From Granulicella mallensis MP5ACTX8 (GTDB lineage Bacteria; Acidobacteriota; Terriglobia; Terriglobales; Acidobacteriaceae), in the NCBI RefSeq assembly GCF_000178955.2, contig NC_016631.1, positions 1,984,001-2,048,000 of the forward strand: a DNA stretch of 64,000 nt. The letters run 5' to 3'. Of the stretch, positions 43,907 to 51,924 are shown piece after piece (the stretch's first letter is position 1; each line of letters opens with the position of its first letter). A program made the position numbers and the translations under genes. Below the pieces are notes generated by a model, which was not told where the DNA came from, made no database searches, and was given only the letters and a program-made list of their open reading frames with translations.

Positions 43907-44590
43907 ATGAGTCTGATTCTTGTCATCGAAGATGATCCGCGTATCCAGCGAGCCCTGAAAAGACAGTTCACCGCAGAAGGTTACGAAGTCCACATCGAGG
44001 GCGAAGGGCCCGCCGGTCTTACCGCGTGCAAGAACATGCGGCCTGCGACCGTCGTGCTCGACCTGATGTTGCCGGGCCTCTCCGGCCGCGAGGTCTGCAA
44101 GGAGATCAAGGCCTGGTCACCGGACACTCCAGTCATCATCCTGAGCGCGATCAGTGAAGTCGCCGACAAGGTGCTTTTGCTGGAAACCGGCGCCGATGAC
44201 TACGTAACCAAGCCTTTCAGTCCGCGAGAGCTGCTCGCCCGTGTGCAGGCCGCGATGCGGCGCACACGCAGGACAGTCCAGGAACCGCCGCTCAACTTTG
44301 GGAATGTCACGGTCGACTTTCTCAAGATGGAGGTCTACAAGGCTGGCTCCCTGGTGCCGCTCACTGCCCACGAGTTCAAGCTGCTGCGCTTCTTCCTCGA
44401 CAACCCCGGACGTGCGATCGCCCGCGATGAACTGTTGAGCGGTGTCTGGGGTTTGAACTTCCACCTTACGACGCGCACTGTAGACAACCAGATCTTGAAG
44501 CTGCGCCAGAAGCTTGAAGCAGATCCGGCGAATCCGGTTCACTTTCGGACCGTGCACGGGTTCGGCTATAAGTTTGTGCCGCAGGCGTAG
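43907..44590 (+). CDS. OmpR-family response regulator
   Basis: A 227-residue response regulator. The receiver domain holds the acidic pair E8/D9-D10, phosphoacceptor D52 (VVLDLMLPG) and K102 (TKPFSPREL). The C-terminal winged helix is of OmpR/PhoB type, with VPLTAHEFKLLRFFLDNPGR and TVDNQILKLRQKLE. A GAGGAAG site precedes the ATG. The histidine kinase gene begins 36 bases downstream, and the operon continues with a barrel and a cupredoxin, which are its probable targets. Confidence 0.93.
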   Translation: MSLILVIEDDPRIQRALKRQFTAEGYEVHIEGEGPAGLTACKNMRPATVVLDLMLPGLSGREVCKEIKAWSPDTPVIILSAISEVADKVLLLETGADDYVTKPFSPRELLARVQAAMRRTRRTVQEPPLNFGNVTVDFLKMEVYKAGSLVPLTAHEFKLLRFFLDNPGRAIARDELLSGVWGLNFHLTTRTVDNQILKLRQKLEADPANPVHFRTVHGFGYKFVPQA

Positions 44591-44626
44591 GGTGGTTCCG
44601 GAGATGCTCGAAGAGATCGTGAAGGA

Positions 44627-46468
44627 ATGAAACAGTGGCGCATGCGTACGACCTTGATGGTCTCGCTCCTGGCGGTCTCCCTCGGGCTTACGGCGACGTG
44701 TCTGCTGATCATCCGGGTCAGTGTGGAGCAGGAGATCCGCAGGGGCCTGGATTCGGATCTCGACCACTCTCTCAGTACGTTTCGCAATACCGCCAGCCAG
44801 CGCAATGAGATGCTAACGCGCGAAGCGGCCCTGCTTGCCGACCTGCCTTATCTCAAGTCGACGATGTCGACCCAGGATGCGCGCACCATCCAGGACGGCA
44901 GCGGCGAGTTCTGGACCACCAGCGGCAGCGATTTCTTCGCACTTGCCTCACCAGCGGGCAAGCTCTTTACCCATTTGAACCGTGGTGCCGCGCTTGACGA
45001 CATGCTGGTCGAGAGCGGTGTGCAGTCCTGCATGGTGGACGCCGAAGAGACCTGCATGGTCGCCTTCGGGCAGAGCCTCTATGAGCTTTCCATCCAGCCG
45101 GTTTATTTTGGGCCTCCGGCAAACGGCTCCCAACTGGGTTACGTCATCATCGGCTATGCCATCGATCATGCGGTAGCCCGCCAGGTGAGCGAGGTCGCCT
45201 CAGCCGATGTTGCCTTTATCGTCGACGGCAATGTCCTGGCGACGACGCTGCCTGCTGACCGGCTATCCGATCTTCAACTGCGCAGCCAGACGCTCGATGC
45301 AACAAACGCGACTCCGCAAAAGATCCAACTGCAACGCGAGGCCTATGTGGCGTCGGCGTCGGCGCTCACGGTAGCTGGGAGCATCCATGCCCAGCTCGTG
45401 GTGCTCAAGTCCTACGACCGCGCCAGCATGTATCTTCGCCGCGTCAACCAGTGGATTTTGGTGCTGGGCCTCTCTGCGCTGCCGATCGGCGTGCTGCTGG
45501 CCATGGCCATCTCGCGCACGGTGACTCGTCCGCTGGAGACGCTCGTGGCCGGCGCTCGCGCGCTGGGACAGGGCGACTTCAACTATGGCCTCAGTACAGA
45601 GGGCGCCGTCGAGGTGCGCGAGTTGGGGCTGGCCTTCGATCGTATGCGCGGGGAGTTGAAGCGCACGCAGCGAGAGCTGCTCGAGTCGGATCGCCTTGCC
45701 ACGATCGGCAGAATGGCCAGTTCGGTCTCGCACGATCTGCGCCATCATCTCTCCGCGATCTATGCGAACGCCGAGTTCATGAGCCTGGACGGCACCGGGA
45801 ACGAAGAGCGTCTTGAACTGCTCCTTGAGGTGAAAGAGGCGGTGCAGGGGATGACCGACCTTGTCGAATCGTTGCTGCTCTTCGGTCGAACCGGACAGGT
45901 GCTCCATGTGCAGTATGAGTCGATCGCTCACCTGGTGGAGCGCACGGTCCACTCCGTACGTCAGAATCCGGAGTGCCGGACGGTTCAGGTGACGATTGCG
46001 GAGCTCGAATCTGTTGATGCGTGGGTGGATAGTGTCAAGCTGGGACGTGCTCTCTACAATCTTGTCCTGAACGCCTGTCAGGCCACGAAGACTGGAACGG
46101 TGCCTCCGACCGTCACCATCACGCTCTCTGAGGACGCGGAGAAGATTCGCATTGCGATCTGCGACACTGGGAAGGGAGTTCCTGCAGCCATTCGCGGCAC
46201 GCTCTTCCAGCCTTTCGTAAGCTCCGGTAAAGTGAATGGTACCGGTCTAGGGCTCACGGTGGCGCAGCACGTCGCTCAGGAACATGGTGGAGAGGTTCGG
46301 CTAGAAAAATCGGAGCCGGGGAAGACGATCTTCAGCATTCTCTTGTTCAAAAAAGCGCTCCAGGCCCTGGGGCAAAATCAGTCGGAATCGTATCTGGGTG
46401 AGCGCACCGCGGAGCAGGAAGGTGCGGAAGCAAAGACTGGACACGAACTTGAACGGGAGCGTCTATGA
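44627..46468 (+). CDS. Membrane sensor histidine kinase
   Basis: A 613-residue kinase, partner of the preceding regulator. Membrane helices lie near 10-30 and 276-296 and enclose a 245-residue periplasmic sensor region with a pair of cysteines C135 and C143 (QSCMVDAEETCM). HAMP follows (about 297-350), then the phosphoacceptor H369 in SSVSHDLRHHLSAI and the HATPase part with N box LVLNACQAT, DTGKGVP and GTGLGL. The sensor is of CACHE/CHASE-like size; metal or redox sensing by the cysteine pair is only a possibility. The stop overlaps the barrel gene by four bases, which is unusual for a sensor gene. Confidence 0.9.
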   Translation: MKQWRMRTTLMVSLLAVSLGLTATCLLIIRVSVEQEIRRGLDSDLDHSLSTFRNTASQRNEMLTREAALLADLPYLKSTMSTQDARTIQDGSGEFWTTSGSDFFALASPAGKLFTHLNRGAALDDMLVESGVQSCMVDAEETCMVAFGQSLYELSIQPVYFGPPANGSQLGYVIIGYAIDHAVARQVSEVASADVAFIVDGNVLATTLPADRLSDLQLRSQTLDATNATPQKIQLQREAYVASASALTVAGSIHAQLVVLKSYDRASMYLRRVNQWILVLGLSALPIGVLLAMAISRTVTRPLETLVAGARALGQGDFNYGLSTEGAVEVRELGLAFDRMRGELKRTQRELLESDRLATIGRMASSVSHDLRHHLSAIYANAEFMSLDGTGNEERLELLLEVKEAVQGMTDLVESLLLFGRTGQVLHVQYESIAHLVERTVHSVRQNPECRTVQVTIAELESVDAWVDSVKLGRALYNLVLNACQATKTGTVPPTVTITLSEDAEKIRIAICDTGKGVPAAIRGTLFQPFVSSGKVNGTGLGLTVAQHVAQEHGGEVRLEKSEPGKTIFSILLFKKALQALGQNQSESYLGERTAEQEGAEAKTGHELERERL

Positions 46469-48183
46469 ACCGAACATCGGAGACCCGAACGACAGGGGGC
46501 CAAGCTGCGACCTGTTGCGTCTCCCGTTCGCGACGTCGCGCTCCCTATGTTTTGACAGGTCTGTTCTTCGCCAGCTTACTCTTGCCCGCTTTTAGCGGCC
46601 GGCTTTTTGCCCAGACGACAACGCCTCCAGTTGCTTCCAGCAATACGCCGGCAGCAGAGAACGCCCAGCATCTGGCCGATATGGAGAAGCGCCTCAACGA
46701 GGTGACCGATGCACTTACGCAGACGCAGCAAACCCTGCAGCAATCCCTGCTTGAGATTCAGCGGCTCCGTGCACAACTGGATGCTTTACGCGCGGAGCAG
46801 ACGAAGCTGCATGGCACGGCTCCAGAAGGCACCGTTGCTGGAAGTGTTCCAGAAAGTGTTCCTGGAAATGTTCAAGGAAGCATAGAAAAGACCCCGGAAT
46901 CGGTCGTTGCCACCGGGCAGCCGCAGCCAGCTGTCAGCAGCAGCGGATCGACGAGTGAAGATATTGATGCTCTCCGGGAGCAGGTAGGGATCCTGCAGGC
47001 CGAGGTCAAGCAGCACGATCAGATCAAGGTCGAGACGGCTTCTAAATATCGTTTGCGGGTCACGGGACTGGCCCTCTTCAATGCCTTTTCGAATGCTGGC
47101 GTCGTCGACAACGTCCAGCTGCCGACGCTTGCCATGCCTCGCATTGCGGGGGCCTCTCATGGAAGCCTGGGCGGTACTGTGCGGCAGTCGCTGATTGGGG
47201 TAGAGGCAACCGGACCCACGATTAACGGCGCACGCAGCTATGCCGCACTCAGTGTCGACTTCTTTGGCGGCTCCTCTTCCAATACCTATGGCTACAACTC
47301 GACCACTGGCGTGGTGCGCCTGCGCTATGCGCAGATGGGCCTCGACTGGGACAAGACTACCGTTCAGGTCGGATATACAGAGCCGCTGATCTCACCCCTT
47401 TCGCCGACATCCTATGCGACAGTCGCCCAGCCTGCACTATCGGGTTCGGGCAATCTTTGGGAGTGGTCTCCCCAGCTTCGTGTCGAGCAGCGGGTACCGA
47501 TCTCGGGCCAGCGCGGCCTTGCTTTGGAAGCGGGGCTGATCTCTCCGCAATCGATCGGGTATACGGCGACTCAGCTAGACACCCCAAGCGAAGCGTCTCG
47601 CCGTCCTGGCGTCGAAGGGCGTGTGTCCTATCGCTCGAACCTGGGGGGCAGCGACAGACCCTTTGCGATTGGCGTGGGAGCCTACACGGCCAGCCAGTTC
47701 TATGACGGGGACATCCATGTCCACTCCTGGGCGGTTACAGGGGATTGGCAGATTCCGCTATACAAATGGTTCGACCTGACCGGAGAGGCTTATCGGGGAA
47801 GGGCGCTTGGTGGTCTTGGCGGAGGCGGCTATAAAGACATGCTTTCTGGCACAGACCCTGTTACCGGTCTGCCGAAGAGCGAGGGCGTGGAGACCGCCGG
47901 CGGCTGGAGTCAGTTGAAGATTCACTTTCTCCCGACGCTCGAGGCCAATGCGGCTTATGGTCTTGACGATACCTTCACCAGCAACTTCGACAACCTGATT
48001 CTCATGAACCCAACCAATGCCCAGGTGGGTGCGCGCAACAGTTCCGTTATCGGCAATCTTGTCTTTCGGCCTAAGAGCTCCCTGATCTTCTCGCCTGAAT
48101 ATCGGCGTCTCCAGAGCTGGCGTTATATGGGACCTGCGAATATTGCCAATATCTTCACCCTCAGCGTGGGGTATCAATTTTGA
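46465..48183 (+). CDS. Outer-membrane beta-barrel protein with N-terminal coiled coil
   Basis: A 572-residue exported porin-like protein. The signal region spans about 26-50 (ending LFAQ). A coiled coil with heptads follows (about 70-110, LADMEKRLNEVTDALTQTQQTL), which is typical of trimeric porins or S-layer-homology-like periplasmic stalks. After a proline/serine linker the last 370 residues have alternating aromatic strands and end in a terminal phenylalanine (LSVGYQF), the usual barrel signature. Some DcaP-like trimeric porins share this layout. It is translationally coupled to the kinase upstream and the cupredoxin downstream. Confidence 0.8.
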   Translation: MNRTSETRTTGGQAATCCVSRSRRRAPYVLTGLFFASLLLPAFSGRLFAQTTTPPVASSNTPAAENAQHLADMEKRLNEVTDALTQTQQTLQQSLLEIQRLRAQLDALRAEQTKLHGTAPEGTVAGSVPESVPGNVQGSIEKTPESVVATGQPQPAVSSSGSTSEDIDALREQVGILQAEVKQHDQIKVETASKYRLRVTGLALFNAFSNAGVVDNVQLPTLAMPRIAGASHGSLGGTVRQSLIGVEATGPTINGARSYAALSVDFFGGSSSNTYGYNSTTGVVRLRYAQMGLDWDKTTVQVGYTEPLISPLSPTSYATVAQPALSGSGNLWEWSPQLRVEQRVPISGQRGLALEAGLISPQSIGYTATQLDTPSEASRRPGVEGRVSYRSNLGGSDRPFAIGVGAYTASQFYDGDIHVHSWAVTGDWQIPLYKWFDLTGEAYRGRALGGLGGGGYKDMLSGTDPVTGLPKSEGVETAGGWSQLKIHFLPTLEANAAYGLDDTFTSNFDNLILMNPTNAQVGARNSSVIGNLVFRPKSSLIFSPEYRRLQSWRYMGPANIANIFTLSVGYQF

Positions 48184-48917
48184 ACTTTTGTGCGGCGAAA
48201 ATCCATGTCCGTTGGTTGAGCGCTTCTGTATTATGCGCGATGGCGGCAGTCTCGATCGGGATGGCGCAGGAAGTTGTGGAGGTCACGGCCCTCGTCGAAG
48301 TGACGCATCAGCATCGGCATGAGAGTCCGATGCATGCTGCCTCGGGCGATGTGGTCGTATGGCTTACGCCGCTGCAGAAGCTGCAGCATCTTCCCGAGCC
48401 GCATAAGCAGGTGTACACGCTGGCGCAGAAGAACAAGCAGTTTACGCCGCACATCCTGGTGGTCCCCACGGGAAGCAGTATCAACTTTCCCAATCTCGAC
48501 CCGTTCTTCCATAATGTGTTTTCGCTGTTCGACGGCAAGCGATTCGATCTCGGCCTCTACGAAGCTCACACGCGCCGCGTCGTGCAGTTCGACAAGGAAG
48601 GCGTCTCCTACATCTTCTGCAACATCCACCCTGAGATGGGCGCTGTGGTGGTTTCTCTCAGCACTCCCTTCTATGGGGTATCGACGCCCGATGGGGCTGT
48701 GGTGCTGCATGATGTTCCCCCGGGCAGCTATCGTCTGAACGTCTGGGCGGAAAATGTCAGTCGCGATCTTTTGAATGGGTTGAGCCGTACTGTTGAAATT
48801 ACAGATCACGATAACGAGCTGGGAACGCTTCGCCTGCAGACCAGCGGCGACATTATGGGACACCACGAGAATAAGTTTGGCGAGAGCTATGCGCCGGTGG
48901 CGAAGGATCCGTATTAG
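48180..48917 (+). CDS. Exported cupredoxin with C-terminal carboxypeptidase-regulatory-like domain
   Basis: A 245-residue periplasmic copper protein. The probable start is the TTG at 48180, overlapping the porin stop (TTGA); it produces a signal peptide ending GMAQ (residue 30). The type 1 copper set is present: H111 (FFHNVFSLF), C147, H150 and M153 in FCNIHPEM. After the cupredoxin (about 30-162), a small beta domain (about 165-220) resembles a carboxypeptidase-regulatory fold (DGAVVLHDVPPGSYRLNVW). The histidine cluster HQHRHESPMH near the N-terminus could bind metal. The operon with the barrel and two-component genes points to metal-linked signalling or uptake. Confidence 0.78.
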   Translation: MNFCAAKIHVRWLSASVLCAMAAVSIGMAQEVVEVTALVEVTHQHRHESPMHAASGDVVVWLTPLQKLQHLPEPHKQVYTLAQKNKQFTPHILVVPTGSSINFPNLDPFFHNVFSLFDGKRFDLGLYEAHTRRVVQFDKEGVSYIFCNIHPEMGAVVVSLSTPFYGVSTPDGAVVLHDVPPGSYRLNVWAENVSRDLLNGLSRTVEITDHDNELGTLRLQTSGDIMGHHENKFGESYAPVAKDPY

Positions 48918-48937
48918 CGAACGATTCATGCGTTAAC

Positions 48938-49046
48938 ACAGCGCGAAGCGCCATCCGCGACGCTTAGCGTCGCGGAGACGGAGGGAGCAGGGGCCTTCAG
49001 GCCCCTGAATTTGGCCTGGGCAAGAACGTGGCCTTTAGGCCCGGAG
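48938..49046. repeat. REP sequence, left flank of the RAYT
   Basis: A GC-rich stretch of consecutive palindromes (GCGCGAAGCGC, CGACGCTTAGCGTCG, GGGGCCTTCAGGCCCC, GGCCTTTAGGCC). It matches in inverted orientation the right flank at 49501-49616. Its right end overlaps the 3' end of the transposase gene and provides the stop codon. Confidence 0.85.
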
Positions 49047-49484
49047 GTGGAGCGGCATGGGGTCCAGCGGGCCACACCCTGCGGATGTGTAAGGATAAGC
49101 CTCCGGTGTCTGCGCGAGCCTCTCGTGAACAGGATTGTCTTCGATATACCTCACGCAGGTCAGGAACTTTTCTTCGTTCACAATCTGGCTCTCGTTAAAA
49201 CTTCGCATCCAGACATCGAATTTGCTCTTCAAACGAAAAGAGAATCCGCCCTTGATGAACTGCACGGCCTTCTCTAGCGAAATGTCGTGGGCAGGCGTGA
49301 TCAAAATGTGAAAGTGGTCGGGCATGATGACGAACGCATGAAGCAGGAATTTGCCCTGAGTGCGATAGTCAAAGATCGTTTGTTGTAATAGTTCAGCCGT
49401 GGCTGTGACCTGAAAGAGGCTTCGGCGTTGAGCTGTAACAGCGGTGACGTGGTAAGTTCGGGTTTCCTGTGGAGCACGATTCAT
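49035..49484 (-). CDS. REP-associated tyrosine transposase (RAYT, IS200-like)
   Basis: A 149-residue single-strand DNA nuclease of the Y1/HUH class. The HUH motif is H57-F58-H59 in MPDHFHILITP, and the presumed catalytic tyrosine is Y113 in VRYIEDNPV, both as in RAYTs. There is no second accessory gene. Inverted REP sequences lie on both sides; the TAA stop lies within a REP palindrome (GGGCCTAAAGGCC). This is the expected organisation of a RAYT that acts on REP elements of its own family. The gene appears intact. Confidence 0.88.
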   Translation of the reverse strand: MNRAPQETRTYHVTAVTAQRRSLFQVTATAELLQQTIFDYRTQGKFLLHAFVIMPDHFHILITPAHDISLEKAVQFIKGGFSFRLKSKFDVWMRSFNESQIVNEEKFLTCVRYIEDNPVHERLAQTPEAYPYTSAGCGPLDPMPLHLRA

Positions 49485-49500
49485 GTGGGCAGCATAAACG

Positions 49501-49616
49501 AAAGGCCCGGGCCTAAAGGCCGCATTCTCGCTAGCTCTGAATTCAGGGGCCTGAAGGCCCCTGCTCCCTCCGCACCGCGACGCTAAAGCGTCACGGATGG
49601 CGCTTCGCGCTGTACT
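49501..49616. repeat. REP sequence, right flank of the RAYT
   Basis: Inverted partner of 48938-49046. The order of palindromes is mirrored and most bases match. It lies just upstream of the transposase start and 20 bases from the stop of the flavoprotein gene. Confidence 0.85.
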
Positions 49617-49635
49617 GTGAAGCCGTTCGATTGCC

Positions 49636-51012
49636 TCAATCCAACGGTTTCAAGCTCCCCAGCAAGGTTGGAATCAGCTCCGACACCGTGGGATGAATAT
49701 GTACCGCGCGTTGGACGGTCGAGTAGGGAGCGCCCGCGTACATGGTGTCCAGCAGACAGTGGATGGCTTCGTCGCAACCGACACCCAGCAGCGACGCGCC
49801 GAGGACCTTCTTGCTCTCGGCGTCGACCAGCACCTTCATGAAGCCGAGGCTCTCGCCCTTCTCGACGGCGCGATTGACGCGGGTCATCGGCCGTGTGCCG
49901 ATGAGAGCGCGCTTGCCGCTCTTGCGAACCTCCGTCTCGTTCATGCCGATGCGTGCCAGTGGCGGGTCCATGTACATCGCGTAGCAGGGGATACGGTCGC
50001 TGACGCGACGGGGATCGTTGTCGAGCAGGTTGGCGGCGACGATCTCGAAGTCGTTGTAGGCCGTGTGGGTGAAGGCCCCCTTGCCGTTGCAGTCGCCCAT
50101 GGCATAGATGCCTTCGACGTTGGTGCGAAGCTGATCGTCGACGAGGACGTAGCCGCGCTCGTCGGTGGCTACGCCGGCGCGGTCCAGTCCGAGGTCCTGC
50201 GTATTGGGTGTCCGTCCAACAGCAAGCAGCACATGCGATCCAATGGATGGCGGCTCGTCGCTATTGCATTGCACGCCTACGCTGACTCCTTCGGCGTGCG
50301 GGACGAGGCTGATGCACTCGGCGTCGAGCCGGACATGGATGCCTTCACCCTGCAGGATGTCGAGCACGGCGGCGGAGACGTCTTCGTCTTCGTGCTGTAC
50401 GAGCCGCGAGGCCTTCTCTATGATCGTCACTTCGCTGCCGAAGCGGCGATACATCTGGCCGAATTCGATGCCGATGTAGCTGCCGCCCACGATGATGAGG
50501 TGCTTGGGCAGAGTCTCCAGAGCGAGCAGGCTGGTGTTGGTGAGGAAGGGAACTTCGTGGATGCCGGGGAAGTCGGGGATTGTGGCACGTCCGCCGACGT
50601 TGAGGAAGATCTGTTTGGCTTCGAGACGGTCGTCTCCGACCTTGACTGTGTGCCGAGATTCAAAGCTGGCGGTGCCGGTAAAGACGGTGCAGCGAGGATT
50701 CTTGCGCAAGGAGTTCTCGACGCCGTTTCGTGACTTCGCGACGATCGCTTCGCGGCGCGCGATGACGGCCTTCATATCGATTTCGACGGGGCCGTTGAGC
50801 TTGACACCATACTCCGCCGCGCGGCGGGCGGTGTGGGCTGCGTAGGCGCTGGCGACCATGGCCTTCGTCGGGGTGCAGCCTGTATTGACGCAGGTTCCGC
50901 CGAAGAGTTTGCGCTCCACAAAGGCGACGGTCATGCCTGCTTCTGTAAGGCGGCTGGCGAGCGAGGGGCCGGCTTGACCGGCCCCAATGATGATGGCGTC
51001 GAACGTCTGCAT
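49636..51012 (-). CDS. FAD-dependent pyridine nucleotide-disulfide oxidoreductase (mercuric reductase/RclA-like)
   Basis: A 458-residue flavoprotein. The FAD site GAGQAG lies at 10-15 and the redox pair C41-x4-C46 in GGTCVNTGCTPTK; the NAD(P) site GGSYIG and second FAD motif YAMGDC follow. The dimer domain ends with H-x4-E in HIHPTVSE, the base of the active site. There is no N-terminal heavy-metal domain and no C-terminal vicinal cysteine pair, so mercury reduction is unlikely despite common naming. RclA-like copper or hypochlorite-response reductases and soluble transhydrogenase-like enzymes are alternatives. The substrate is uncertain. Confidence 0.85.
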   Translation of the reverse strand: MQTFDAIIIGAGQAGPSLASRLTEAGMTVAFVERKLFGGTCVNTGCTPTKAMVASAYAAHTARRAAEYGVKLNGPVEIDMKAVIARREAIVAKSRNGVENSLRKNPRCTVFTGTASFESRHTVKVGDDRLEAKQIFLNVGGRATIPDFPGIHEVPFLTNTSLLALETLPKHLIIVGGSYIGIEFGQMYRRFGSEVTIIEKASRLVQHEDEDVSAAVLDILQGEGIHVRLDAECISLVPHAEGVSVGVQCNSDEPPSIGSHVLLAVGRTPNTQDLGLDRAGVATDERGYVLVDDQLRTNVEGIYAMGDCNGKGAFTHTAYNDFEIVAANLLDNDPRRVSDRIPCYAMYMDPPLARIGMNETEVRKSGKRALIGTRPMTRVNRAVEKGESLGFMKVLVDAESKKVLGASLLGVGCDEAIHCLLDTMYAGAPYSTVQRAVHIHPTVSELIPTLLGSLKPLD

Positions 51013-51057
51013 CGTTTCCTGCTTCCTGCGGTTGGTCGTTTTGCTTCTTCAGTTTCG

Positions 51058-51519
51058 TTAGATGTGCGTCACGATGAGATAGCTGCCAACAATGGCGACG
51101 GCGTCTTCCAGCAGCGCCGCTGGGAGATCCTTGCCGAAGGCCGCGGCCAGTGCGCCGCGAACGGCGGCACCGCCCAGGGTTCCGATGACCGCTCCGATGG
51201 CGCCGCAGACCATGCCGGTCCAGACGGAACCAACGCCCAGACCGATGGCCGCACCGGAGAAGGCTCCGAAGACAATACGCGCGATGAACGAAGGAGGAGC
51301 CTTGCGGCTGGGAGTCTTGGGCAGCTTGTCATTGACCAGCTCAAACAAGGCAAGGAGCGTGAGAATGCAGACCGTGATGAGGTTGCCAAGGAAAGCCAGG
51401 TGCGTGCCTGCGAGGGGAAGCAGACCGCAGCGTGCAGCCCAGCTTACGGCGGTAGGAGCGGTAAAGGCGCGGAGTCCGGCGATAACGCCGATCAGGAGTG
51501 CGAGGATGATCACGTGCAT
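51058..51519 (-). CDS. DUF4126 family membrane protein
   Basis: A 153-residue protein with four to five hydrophobic segments. Family-like features are the opening LLIGVIAGLRAFTAPTAVSW and the glycine-rich GAIGAVIGTLGGAAVRG. The function is unknown. It lies 45 bases upstream of the flavoprotein gene on the same strand, so they may share a transcript. An AGGAGAC site precedes the ATG. Confidence 0.75.
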   Translation of the reverse strand: MHVIILALLIGVIAGLRAFTAPTAVSWAARCGLLPLAGTHLAFLGNLITVCILTLLALFELVNDKLPKTPSRKAPPSFIARIVFGAFSGAAIGLGVGSVWTGMVCGAIGAVIGTLGGAAVRGALAAAFGKDLPAALLEDAVAIVGSYLIVTHI

Positions 51520-51673
51520 GGGAGTCTCCTTCGAGGTGGAGTTCTTATTCAGCCTGACTGCCTGCAGTGGATGTAGTTTAAGGCTGACCCATCCTACAGC
51601 GAGTTGACGGAGAGAGCCAGAAGGTTTTTAGCTTGCTGGCTAGTCGAGCCTGAGGTTGTTGTTTGTTTTTCGT

Positions 51674-51899
51674 CGTTGCTTGTTTTTCGTCGTCATCCTG
51701 AGCCGTAGGCGAAGGACCCCCGCATTTTGTGGTGGCACGTATGCAAAGCGCACCACAAGCGCTGAGGCGTTTCGCTTTGCGCCCGTGGCTGCACAGACGA
51801 GAAGCGCACTAACATTAACGGGTTTCGCCTGGCGTTCGTGGTGGCATCAATGCGGGGGCCTTCGCCTACGGCTCAGGATGACGAAAAACAAGCAACAAC
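51674..51899. repeat. Inverted pair of dispersed repeats downstream of the fusion gene
   Basis: Left arm 51674-51727 and right arm 51850-51899 are near-complementary (core GTCATCCTGAGCCGTAGGCG). The enclosed 120 bases hold no gene. The core resembles the GTCATTCC repeats at 18.5, 20.2 and 54.7 kb. The pair occupies most of the gap 51520-51924; nothing else is apparent there. Confidence 0.75.
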
Positions 51900-51924
51900 A
51901 AAAGCAAATGGCTGAAGGCTCGAT

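Noticed and set aside
49693-50733. A 346-codon open frame opposite the flavoprotein gene
   Set aside because: Composition is that of an antisense shadow and the minus-strand protein shows complete FAD, NAD and cysteine motifs.
49636-51012. Mercuric reductase
   Set aside because: No N-terminal metal-binding domain and no C-terminal cysteine pair; no mer genes are near.
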